A DNA stretch of 64,000 nucleotides from assembly GCA_036676415.1 (NCBI GenBank), contig JAKFCX010000005.1:19023-83022 (forward strand). Direction: 5' to 3'. Numbering within the stretch: position 1 is the first letter of the stretch; each line of letters starts with the position of its first letter. Source of the stretch: JAEZDC01 sp036676415 (GTDB taxonomy: Bacteria; Bacteroidota; Bacteroidia; Chitinophagales; Chitinophagaceae). A program made the position numbers and the translations under genes. The notes under the pieces are model-generated. The model saw only the letters and a program-made list of their open reading frames with translations. It did no database searches and was not told the DNA's origin. Shown here in pieces: positions 44,649-53,046 of this stretch.

Positions 44649-45623
44649 ATGCTAAAAGTGGGTGTATTTGGTGTTGGTCATTTGGGAAAATATCATTTGA
44701 ATAACTGGAAAGAGATAGAAGGTGTGAAACTTGTGGGCTTTTATGATCCGAATGAAGCCAATGCCAAAGAAGTTGCTACCCATTATGGGTTAAAGCGTTT
44801 TGCTGATGCAGATAAACTGATTGATGCATGTGATGCTATTGACATCATCGCTCCTACTAATTTCCACTTTGAATTGTGTGAGAAAGCCATCCGAAAAGGC
44901 AAACATGTTTTTGTAGAAAAACCACTTGCCAATACTATTGAAGAAGGCAAGCAATTGGTTAATATGGTGAAAGAAGCCAATGTAAAGATGCAGGTGGGTC
45001 ATGTTGAACGATTTAATCCTGCTTACCTCCCAATAAAAGAAATGCAGTTGAACCCTATGTTCATCGAGGTTCATCGTTTGGCACAATTCAATCCAAGGGG
45101 TACTGAAGTAAGTGTGATACTTGATCTTATGATCCATGACATTGATATCATTCTAAGCATCGTTCCCAGTGGAGTGAAAAATATATCAGCAAGTGGTGTT
45201 GCGGTAATGACTGATACCCCCGATATCGCTAACGTTCGTATAGAATTTAATAATGGTTGTGTTGCCAATCTTACCAGTAGCAGGATCAGTATGAAGAAAA
45301 TGCGTAAGATGAGAATGTTTCAGAAAGACACCTATATCGGCATTGATTTTCTTGATAAAAAAACTGAGATCATTCGATTAAAGGGTGATGCAGATGCCGG
45401 TGCATTTACTTTTGACCTTGATACCCCTGCCGGCAAAAAAACAATTGCTGTAGCCAGTCCTAAAATAGAAGATGGAAATGCCATAAAAATGGAACTGGAA
45501 AGTTTTGTAGATTCCATCATTCATAATAAACCTACAGCAGTAACAGAACTGGATGGATATTTAGCAATGGAAGTAGCTCACCAGATTCTAGATAAGATCG
45601 GAAATACCAATATTACCGTATAA
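44649..45623 (+). CDS. Gfo/Idh/MocA family NAD(P)-dependent oxidoreductase
   Basis: A 324-residue oxidoreductase. An N-terminal Rossmann domain (VGVFGVGHLGKYHL, residues 3-16) and the EKPLA motif (HVFVEKPLANTIEEG) with the catalytic Lys near 98 are clear. The C-terminal alpha/beta domain holds GHVERFNPAY and the DLMIHDIDIIL His/Asp region. Members oxidise or isomerise sugars, often nucleotide sugars; the substrate is unknown. It is 6 bp from the sugar transferase gene, so it likely modifies a sugar for the same surface glycan. Confidence 0.9.
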   Translation: MLKVGVFGVGHLGKYHLNNWKEIEGVKLVGFYDPNEANAKEVATHYGLKRFADADKLIDACDAIDIIAPTNFHFELCEKAIRKGKHVFVEKPLANTIEEGKQLVNMVKEANVKMQVGHVERFNPAYLPIKEMQLNPMFIEVHRLAQFNPRGTEVSVILDLMIHDIDIILSIVPSGVKNISASGVAVMTDTPDIANVRIEFNNGCVANLTSSRISMKKMRKMRMFQKDTYIGIDFLDKKTEIIRLKGDADAGAFTFDLDTPAGKKTIAVASPKIEDGNAIKMELESFVDSIIHNKPTAVTELDGYLAMEVAHQILDKIGNTNITV

Positions 45624-45629
45624 ACCCTC

Positions 45630-47042
45630 ATGAGAAAAAGGAGTTATTTACATATTAGCTGGTATGTTATCAGCGATTATGTGCTTTCGCTGATCGCATG
45701 GGTTCTTTTTTCCTTACACCGTGAAAATCTTTTGGGGCAACACCTGTTGCTGACCTTTGATGTAGACTTTATACTTTACAGCAGCCTTTTAATTCCTTTG
45801 GGATGGAACATTCTTTATATGCTCACAGGAAGTTATTCCATGTCTCTTTACAAAAAATCAAGATTAAATGAGATCACTCATACGATCATAATTACCCTAC
45901 TTGGAACCATCATTATCTTCTTTTTACTGATCATAAACGATGACATCAGCAACTACACTTATTTCTATAATGTATTCGCCACACTATTCTTTCTGCAACT
46001 GTTCCTTACACTTGTTGGACGACTACTCTTACTGAGTATTGCCAAAAAAGCATTGAGAAATGGAAGTGTTTCTTTTGCTACCATTTTTATTGGCGGAAAT
46101 TCAATTGCGGTTAAAATATACAATGAAATCACACGGAACTTTATATACCTCGGGTTGAAGCCAATCGGTTATATTGCTGCAGGTGAACATTCAAAGACCA
46201 GCCTCAATAAGCATATACCCTACCTTGGAACAATCACTGATATTGAAAAAGTTATTGGCGAACACAAGATCAGTAATGTGATCATTGCTTTGGATAAGAC
46301 TGAAGAACATCTTACCGAATCCCTGGTTAACAGGCTGATTGAAAAAGATGTTGATATTAAAATAGCGCCCAACATCCTTGATATTGTGACAGGCTCAGTA
46401 AAAACTAGCAACGTATTTGGTGCAACACTGATAGATGTTCAGAGTAACCTGTTACCACTCTGGCAGCAGAATATCAAAAGACTGATCGATATACTTGTTG
46501 GTGTACTCGGTTTAATATTACTCTCCCCTTTCTTAGTTTTTATCATTATCAGAACCGCTATGTCGTCCAAAGGTGGCGTGATATATAAGCAGGAAAGGAT
46601 CGGGTATAAAGGAAAGCCTTTTACGATTTACAAGTTCAGGAGTATGCACGCTGATGCAGAAAAGACCGGCCCTCTACTTTCTTCCGACGATGATCCCAGG
46701 ATCACATCATGGGGTAAGATCATGCGAAAATGGAGGCTTGATGAATTGCCGCAGCTCTGGAATATCATTATAGGCGAAATGAGTTTAGTAGGCCCAAGAC
46801 CGGAAAGACAGTTTTATATTGATCAGATACTGCAACAAAGTCCATATTACCGTTATTTATTAAGAGTAAAACCAGGACTTACATCATGGGGTATGGTGCA
46901 GTTTGGTTATGCATCCACGGTAGAAGAAATGATCGAACGGATGCAGTACGATCTTATTTATATTGAGAATGCATCTTTATTGCTCGACTTTAAGATAATG
47001 CTGCACACATTGCGGATCATTTTTACTGGTAAAGGAAAATAA
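45630..47042 (+). CDS. Undecaprenyl-phosphate sugar phosphotransferase (polyprenyl glycosylphosphotransferase)
   Basis: A 470-residue membrane protein that loads the first sugar onto undecaprenyl phosphate for a surface polysaccharide. Four N-terminal membrane helices (about 8-140), a CoA-binding-like Rossmann region (about 150-280, ATIFIGGNSIAVKIYNEI) and another membrane helix (about 285-305) precede the bacterial sugar transferase domain: KFRSMHADAEKTGP, WRLDELPQLWNIIIGEMSLVGPRPER and VKPGLTSWGMVQFGY. This is the WbaP/WcaJ type. The rest of a polymer cluster (flippase, polymerase, other transferases) is not in the window. Confidence 0.93.
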   Translation: MRKRSYLHISWYVISDYVLSLIAWVLFSLHRENLLGQHLLLTFDVDFILYSSLLIPLGWNILYMLTGSYSMSLYKKSRLNEITHTIIITLLGTIIIFFLLIINDDISNYTYFYNVFATLFFLQLFLTLVGRLLLLSIAKKALRNGSVSFATIFIGGNSIAVKIYNEITRNFIYLGLKPIGYIAAGEHSKTSLNKHIPYLGTITDIEKVIGEHKISNVIIALDKTEEHLTESLVNRLIEKDVDIKIAPNILDIVTGSVKTSNVFGATLIDVQSNLLPLWQQNIKRLIDILVGVLGLILLSPFLVFIIIRTAMSSKGGVIYKQERIGYKGKPFTIYKFRSMHADAEKTGPLLSSDDDPRITSWGKIMRKWRLDELPQLWNIIIGEMSLVGPRPERQFYIDQILQQSPYYRYLLRVKPGLTSWGMVQFGYASTVEEMIERMQYDLIYIENASLLLDFKIMLHTLRIIFTGKGK

Positions 47043-47073
47043 AACAGGATGGATACATAGTGAACAGGAACCT

Positions 47074-47110
47074 GAAGAGTGCGACGCAACCAATGTTTAA
47101 CAATTGTTCC
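47074..47110 (+). repeat. Dispersed GAAGAGTGCGACGCAAC...AATTGTTCC repeat copy
   Basis: AAGAGTGCGACGCAAC (47075-47090) and AATTGTTCC (47102-47110). The same two blocks at nearly the same spacing lie at 50961-50995, between two other genes of this region. Confidence 0.75.
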
Positions 47111-47161
47111 AAAGCTGGCTTCCAAAGATTTCGCCTAATTCTTTTATCTTCAAACCCTAAT

Positions 47162-50017
47162 ATGAGTGAAGTGAAGAAAATTCTGATAGCTGCTTTTGTT
47201 TTCATACATATCAATGTTTTTTCGCAGCAATACTGGCAGCAGGAAGTGAATTACACGATCAATGTAACACTTGACGATAAAAAGAAAAGTCTTGAGGCCT
47301 TTGAAAAGATCCAGTACATCAATAATTCACCCGATACATTAAGATTTATCTGGTTTCATTTATGGCCAAATGCTTATAAGAATGATAAGACTGCATTTAG
47401 TGAACAAGCGGTTTCCAATGGAAGTACCGATTTCTATTTTTCAAAAGAAGAAGAAAGAGGTTATATCAACAGGCTTGATTTTAAAGTGGATGGAACAAGT
47501 GCAACATTTGAAGAACATCCAACGAACATAGATATTGGTAAGCTGAATTTACCTGCACCACTTGCTCCCGGTAAATCAATCATCATCACCACTCCTTTTC
47601 ATGTAAAGCTTCCGAAGAATTTTTCGAGAGGTGGCTTTAGTGGCGAAACTTTCCAGGTAACGCAATGGTATCCTAAACCTGCAGTGTACGACAGGAAAGG
47701 ATGGCATCGTATGCCATATTTAGACCAGGGAGAATTTTACAGCGAGATCGGAAAGTTTGATGTTACGATAACAGTTCCTTCAAATTTTATCATTGCTTCT
47801 ACCGGTGAGCTACAAAATGCAGATGAGTTACAGATGTTGAAGAATCTTGGCAAACAAAACATAGAAGCACAGGAAAATTATAAGCTGTTTAAAAAAGATT
47901 TTGAATCGAAGGCAAAGAAAGAGGGAAAAACATTTTATGAAGTGATGCCGACCACTTCCACACAAACAAAAACGCTGAGATATATACAGGAGAATGTTCA
48001 TGATTTTGCATGGTTTGCCAGCAAATTATTTGTGGTACAACATGACACGATTCAATTAGCCTCAAAGACTGTTGATGCATTCACATTCTTTCATCCATGG
48101 GAGGTAAAAAAATGGGAGAAAAGTATTTCGTACACCAAAGACGGAAATAGGAAATACAGTGAATGGATCGGTGAATATCCTTACAAGGTTGTTAGCGTTG
48201 TTAGTGGTGATGATAACGAGAACAGTGGTGGAATGGAATATCCGACGATCACACTTATTACTACCAAAGATGGTGGACAGGAACTTGATGTAACAATCAC
48301 TCATGAAGTTGGACATAACTGGTTCTACGGTATTCTTGCTTCCAATGAAAGAGATCATGCCTGGATGGATGAAGGGATGAACACCTATTATCAAAACCGC
48401 TATGAACTTGAAAAATATGGCAGTTATCACCTGGTGAATGAAGCAGGAGCAAGTATGTTCAACAATAAAACTCCTGATGAATCGCTTGAAATGTTATTGA
48501 ACCTCATGTTCAAGATGTATAAAGATCAGCCGATAGATATGACGTCTGAAAAATATTCGTACATCAACTACGGCCTGATCGTTTATATCAAAGCCAGTAT
48601 CTGGATGAAAAAGCTGGAAGAACATATTGGTAAAGCAACATTCGACAGCGCCATGCGTAATTATTATAAAGAATGGTCTTTCAAACATCCTTATCCGGAA
48701 GACTTTAAACAGAGTATTGAAAAGTTTACCGGAGAAAATATTGATGATCTATACCAACAGCTGTACACCATCGGACAACTGACACCGCCTCAAAAAAAAA
48801 ATCTTAAACTAACTGGTTTTTACAATATAAAGGACACAGAGAAATATAATTACATATCCTTTCTTCCTGTTGCAGGTGCGAATATGTATGATAAGTTAAT
48901 GATCGGTGCCTTAGTACATAATTATAATATTCCCTCCCCCAACCTTCGTTTTGCCATTGCACCAATGTTTGGAATTGGTAGCAAAAAGCTGAACGGTATT
49001 GGACAGATGTCTTATCATCATTACTCCAACAATAAGATCAGTGAAGTTGCTATCGGTATAAGTGGTGGAATGTTTTCTTATAACTCAGGTGTTGACAGCA
49101 ATGGCAATAAAGTGTTTGCAAGATTCTCACGGATAGTACCTTCGTTAAAAGTGGTATTGAATAACAAAGATGCAAGGTCAACCTTAAAAAGATGGTTTGA
49201 CCTGAGAAGCTTCCTGATCAATGAACAGGGATTCAATTACACCTTCCGCCAATCAGACAACAGTATTCACCCTGAAGAAGGAGAAAAACGTTTCCGTTAT
49301 GTAAACCAGCTGAGTTATACGGCTGACAATAACAGAGTCCTGTATCCGTACAACTATAGTTTACAAATACAACAGGGAGAAGAATTTTACAGGGCAGCAG
49401 CAACACTTAATTACTTTTTCAATTATGCCAATGGTGGTGGAATGAAGATGAGAGTTACGGCAGTAAAGTTTGGTTACATTGGTGGAAAAACACCTTTAAA
49501 ACAAGCAACAACATTAATGTACCAGCCAAAACTCACTGCGGTAAGAGGCAATGAAGATTATACCTACAGCAATTATTTTATTGGTCGTAGTGAGTTTGAA
49601 GGATTTGCTTCGCAACAAATAATGGAGAGAGATGGTAATTTGAAGATCAGGACTGATATCTTCCAGGATTTGCAGGGAAGATCAGATGACTGGATAGCTG
49701 CAATTAATTTGAGTACGAGCATTCCGAAGAAATTATTGCCAATTCCTATCCCGATAAAAATATTTGCAGATGCAGGTACCAACGCTGATGCCTGGAAAAA
49801 AGATGCAGCGGTGAGCCGGTTTTTATATGTGGCAGGTTTGCAGATCTCCGTACTGGAAGATTTAATAAACATCTACGCTCCGCTTGTTTATAGTAAAGAA
49901 TTCAGCAATAGTCTTAAGACAGTACCGGAAGAGAATAAATTTTTTAGAAAGGTGTCTTTCAGCATCAACATACAAAACCTCAGCTTAAGAAAACTGGTTC
50001 CTGAGTTACCATTGTAG
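47162..50017 (+). CDS. M1-family zinc metallopeptidase with beta-barrel-like C-terminal region
   Basis: A 951-residue exported protein. Signal peptide (MSEVKKILIAAFVFIHINVFS) is followed by an M1 N-terminal beta domain (about 25-230) and a catalytic domain with the exopeptidase-loop variant GGMEYP and zinc motif HEVGH (first His at 381) plus the second-site Glu in WMDEGMNTYY. The segment from about 560 to the end carries repeated aromatic and glycine-rich beta-strands (YNYISFLPVAGANMYDKLMIG, SYHHYSNNKISEVAIGISGG, FNYTFRQSDNS), like outer-membrane barrels. The start at 47162 is chosen over 47060 because it opens the signal peptide. The next gene starts 1 bp after the stop. Confidence 0.9.
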   Translation: MSEVKKILIAAFVFIHINVFSQQYWQQEVNYTINVTLDDKKKSLEAFEKIQYINNSPDTLRFIWFHLWPNAYKNDKTAFSEQAVSNGSTDFYFSKEEERGYINRLDFKVDGTSATFEEHPTNIDIGKLNLPAPLAPGKSIIITTPFHVKLPKNFSRGGFSGETFQVTQWYPKPAVYDRKGWHRMPYLDQGEFYSEIGKFDVTITVPSNFIIASTGELQNADELQMLKNLGKQNIEAQENYKLFKKDFESKAKKEGKTFYEVMPTTSTQTKTLRYIQENVHDFAWFASKLFVVQHDTIQLASKTVDAFTFFHPWEVKKWEKSISYTKDGNRKYSEWIGEYPYKVVSVVSGDDNENSGGMEYPTITLITTKDGGQELDVTITHEVGHNWFYGILASNERDHAWMDEGMNTYYQNRYELEKYGSYHLVNEAGASMFNNKTPDESLEMLLNLMFKMYKDQPIDMTSEKYSYINYGLIVYIKASIWMKKLEEHIGKATFDSAMRNYYKEWSFKHPYPEDFKQSIEKFTGENIDDLYQQLYTIGQLTPPQKKNLKLTGFYNIKDTEKYNYISFLPVAGANMYDKLMIGALVHNYNIPSPNLRFAIAPMFGIGSKKLNGIGQMSYHHYSNNKISEVAIGISGGMFSYNSGVDSNGNKVFARFSRIVPSLKVVLNNKDARSTLKRWFDLRSFLINEQGFNYTFRQSDNSIHPEEGEKRFRYVNQLSYTADNNRVLYPYNYSLQIQQGEEFYRAAATLNYFFNYANGGGMKMRVTAVKFGYIGGKTPLKQATTLMYQPKLTAVRGNEDYTYSNYFIGRSEFEGFASQQIMERDGNLKIRTDIFQDLQGRSDDWIAAINLSTSIPKKLLPIPIPIKIFADAGTNADAWKKDAAVSRFLYVAGLQISVLEDLINIYAPLVYSKEFSNSLKTVPEENKFFRKVSFSINIQNLSLRKLVPELPL

Positions 50018-50018
50018 T

Positions 50019-50930
50019 ATGAAGCCAGAGATTAAAATATTGGCTGCACATAAAATTGATGGATCGAAATGGGATGCATGTATAAGTAATGCTGAAAATG
50101 GATTGATCTACTCGAGATATGATTATCTCAGTAACATGTGTGATCAATGGCATGGAATGGTGATTGATGATTATGCTGCTGTAATGGCTTTGCCCTGGAG
50201 AAAAAAATTTGGAATACGTTACATCTATCAGCCATCTTTTATTCAGCAGCTGGGAATTGTAGGCAGTGATATTAAGATTGAAGAACTGTTTAGTTCTATG
50301 TATTCATTTGCAAGCTATGGTGATCTGCTTTTTAATTATACCAATCAAGAGGTTATTCATCAGTTGAATATTGAAAACCGGGTAAACCTTGTGATCGATC
50401 TTTCGGCAGGATATTATATCAACTCCTCCCATTACAAAAAAGACCTCCTAGCTAATCTTCGCAAAGCAGAAAAGGAAGCACTATCAATTTCGATTGATAA
50501 CGAAATTGCCCTTGCCATTTCCATATACAAAGATCATTACCAGCAACGGATGAAGAATTTGTCTGATAATGATTATACACGGTTTCAATCGCTATGTGTT
50601 TTGCTAGAGAAGGATGGCATGTGCTTTACGAGGAAAGTTCAGAATGAAAAAGGTGTCTTATTAGCTATTGGACTTTTCTTAAAAGATGAGAAGCGAATCT
50701 ATAACCTGATGAACACAACGACTGATGATGGCAGAAGCAAAGAGGCAAACCACTTTCTATTAGACGAAGTGATCAAGGAGTTTTCAGGAGCGGAACTATT
50801 ATTTGATTTTGAAGGCTCAGATCTACCGGGAGTAAAAAGTTTTTATGAAAAGTTTGGTGCTATTAACCAACCTTATTTCTATTATCATTACAATAAGTTG
50901 CCTAAACTTCTGAGGTTAATAAAGCCTTGA
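50019..50930 (+). CDS. FemAB/GNAT-like acyltransferase family protein
   Basis: A 303-residue cytoplasmic protein. The core resembles FemAB-type GNAT enzymes: GLIYSRYDYLSNMCDQW near the N-terminus, a conserved helix-turn (YYINSSHYKKDLLANLRKAEKE) and the C-terminal LLFDFEGSDLPGVKSFYEKFGA, where the G-S-x-x-P-G-V-x-x-F-Y motif is typical. FemAB relatives add amino acids or acyl groups to peptidoglycan or glycans; the acceptor here is unknown. It starts 1 bp after the M1 peptidase, so the two are probably one operon. The gene is conserved in many Bacteroidota without a known role. Confidence 0.82.
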   Translation: MKPEIKILAAHKIDGSKWDACISNAENGLIYSRYDYLSNMCDQWHGMVIDDYAAVMALPWRKKFGIRYIYQPSFIQQLGIVGSDIKIEELFSSMYSFASYGDLLFNYTNQEVIHQLNIENRVNLVIDLSAGYYINSSHYKKDLLANLRKAEKEALSISIDNEIALAISIYKDHYQQRMKNLSDNDYTRFQSLCVLLEKDGMCFTRKVQNEKGVLLAIGLFLKDEKRIYNLMNTTTDDGRSKEANHFLLDEVIKEFSGAELLFDFEGSDLPGVKSFYEKFGAINQPYFYYHYNKLPKLLRLIKP

Positions 50931-50956
50931 TGTCTCCAGCAGAGTAATGATATTCA

Positions 50957-50995
50957 GTACAAGAGTGCGACGCAACTAAAGCTGATAATTGTTCC
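50957..50995 (+). repeat. Dispersed GTACAAGAGTGCGACGCAA...AATTGTTCC repeat copy
   Basis: The 19-mer at 50957-50975 is identical to 5912-5930; AATTGTTCC (50987-50995) is shared with 47102-47110. It lies between the convergent FemAB-like and glgB genes. Confidence 0.75.
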
Positions 50996-51012
50996 CAGTG
51001 CAGGTTACCAAA

Positions 51013-52983
51013 CTATTTCAACACGATGCCAGCTAACGGTGGTAAATTAAGTGTGAGTTTGTATGTCTTATTTTTCTTGTCAACAAGTTCTGATTTTATA
51101 CCCGGATTAAACACATTGCCTGTTCCCCAATATTCTTTTGCGTCGCTATTGAATATTTCCTTCCATTTCTCCTTACCCGTTACATAAACCTCCCAGTTGA
51201 GCCTTACAACAGGTGTCATATTCAGAATTACAAGTATTTCTTCTTTTGATTTACCGCATTTCCGTTTGAATGTGATCACTGCTTCTGCCCTGTGATTAAG
51301 ATCACCCCACTCAAATCCTGAAGGATCGAATTGCTTTTTATGTAAAGCAGGATTATCACGATAAAGTAAGTTAAGATCCTTTACACAACGTTGCATTGAG
51401 CTATGAGGATCGAATTGCAGTAATTCCCATTGCAACTCTGATTTATAATTCCACTCCTGGGTTTGTGCAAACTCGTCACCCATAAACAACAATTTTGCTC
51501 CAGGATGAGTGAACATGTATGTATAGAGCAACCTGAGATTTGCAAACTTCTGCCATTCATCTCCCGGCATTTTATAGATCATTGGGCTTTTGCCATGCAC
51601 TACTTCATCATGGCTTAAGGGCAGCATGAAATTTTCGTCATAGTAGTACATCATGCTGAACGTAAGTGCATCCTGCTGACCCGAACGATATAATGGATCT
51701 GTTTTAAAATACTTTAAAGTATCATGCATCCAGCCCATCATCCATTTCATACCAAATCCAAGTCCACCGGCAAAAGTTGGTTTGCTGATACCGGGCCAGT
51801 CGGTTGCTTCTTCAGCTATGGTTTGCACGGAAGCGAAATCACGGTATAATGTTTCATTGAGATCTTTGATAAAAGCGATGGCTTCAAGATTACCATTCCC
51901 ACCAAATTCATTGGGTTCCCATTCACCTTCATTACGACTATAATCTAATCGCAACATAGAAGAAACAGCATCGACCCTCAATCCGTCAATATGAAATTTC
52001 TCGCACCAGAACCTTGCACTGCTGATGAGAAAACTTTTTACTTCTCCCCTTTTATAATTGAAAATGTAAGAATTCCAGTCAGGATGAAAACCTTTTCGCA
52101 TGTCAGCATACTCATAAGTATGTGTTCCATCGAACATAAACAATCCATGTGCATCGTAGGGAAAATGAGAAGGCACCCAATCAAGCAACACTCCAATATT
52201 TTCCTGGTGAAAAGCATCTATCAATGCAGCAAAATCTTCCGGTTCACCAAAACGACTTGTCGGTGCGAAAAAACCTGTTCCCTGGTAGCCCCAGCTTCCA
52301 TCAAACGGATGTTCCATTACAGGCATCAACTCCACATGTGTAAAGCCCATTTGCTTTACATAAGCAACTAATTCTTTTGATAAAAATTTGTAACTGTTAT
52401 AGGATTCTTCATCATGTTTATTGGGCCTCATCCAACTAGCCAGGTGAACTTCATAAACAGAGTATGGTGATTTGATTGAATTGATCTTTGCTCTTTTCTT
52501 CAGCCATTTATCATCGTTCCAATGATAAGTTGGATTCCATGTTACAGAAGCAGTATCTGGTCGTTTTTGCCAATAATGTGCATAAGGATCTCCTTTATCA
52601 AGCTTTGCTCCTTTATATCCATGAATATGGTATTTGTAAGCTTCCCCCCTGTTTACATTTGGTATAAATCCTTCCCAGATTCCTGACTGATCTAAACGAA
52701 CAAATAGCGGATGTGCTTTGGTATCCCATCGATTAAAATCACCAATCACAGAAATATAAGTTGCATTGGGTGCCCACACAGAAAAATATGTACCGGCAAT
52801 ACCATTTACTTCAATTTGCTTATTGCCAAAATAATTATAGAGTGTGTAGTGGGTGCCGTTCTGGAAATTGTTGATCTGCTCTTCATCAAACAGGGAATAA
52901 TTCCAGACTGGTTTCGTTGTATCAACGAAATTCAAATCCTCGTACCGCTTCTTTGTTGCACTTGCTTTTTTTGCTTTAGCCAT
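51013..52983 (-). CDS. glgB: 1,4-alpha-glucan branching enzyme
   Basis: A 656-residue GH13 enzyme that introduces alpha-1,6 branches in glycogen. An N-terminal CBM48 domain (about 40-150: YFSVWAPNATYISVIGDFNRWD...GEAYKYHI) precedes the TIM barrel. Catalytic motifs are present: DGLRVDAVSSML (nucleophile Asp337), AEEATDWP (acid/base Glu, 391-392) and LPLSHDEVVH (transition-state Asp). The short N-terminal form (one CBM48) corresponds to many Bacteroidota GlgB. It is separated by 63 bp from the GH13 gene upstream on the same strand, within a glycogen/maltodextrin block. Confidence 0.95.
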   Translation of the reverse strand: MAKAKKASATKKRYEDLNFVDTTKPVWNYSLFDEEQINNFQNGTHYTLYNYFGNKQIEVNGIAGTYFSVWAPNATYISVIGDFNRWDTKAHPLFVRLDQSGIWEGFIPNVNRGEAYKYHIHGYKGAKLDKGDPYAHYWQKRPDTASVTWNPTYHWNDDKWLKKRAKINSIKSPYSVYEVHLASWMRPNKHDEESYNSYKFLSKELVAYVKQMGFTHVELMPVMEHPFDGSWGYQGTGFFAPTSRFGEPEDFAALIDAFHQENIGVLLDWVPSHFPYDAHGLFMFDGTHTYEYADMRKGFHPDWNSYIFNYKRGEVKSFLISSARFWCEKFHIDGLRVDAVSSMLRLDYSRNEGEWEPNEFGGNGNLEAIAFIKDLNETLYRDFASVQTIAEEATDWPGISKPTFAGGLGFGMKWMMGWMHDTLKYFKTDPLYRSGQQDALTFSMMYYYDENFMLPLSHDEVVHGKSPMIYKMPGDEWQKFANLRLLYTYMFTHPGAKLLFMGDEFAQTQEWNYKSELQWELLQFDPHSSMQRCVKDLNLLYRDNPALHKKQFDPSGFEWGDLNHRAEAVITFKRKCGKSKEEILVILNMTPVVRLNWEVYVTGKEKWKEIFNSDAKEYWGTGNVFNPGIKSELVDKKNKTYKLTLNLPPLAGIVLK

Positions 52984-53046
52984 AAATCAGGTTACAATTT
53001 AGCCAATGCAAGTAACACTCCAAGATTCAACGATAAAAAAGATGAA

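Noticed and set aside
44649..47042. Complete capsule or O-antigen cluster
   Set aside because: Only an oxidoreductase and an initiating sugar transferase are present; no flippase, polymerase or export genes adjoin.
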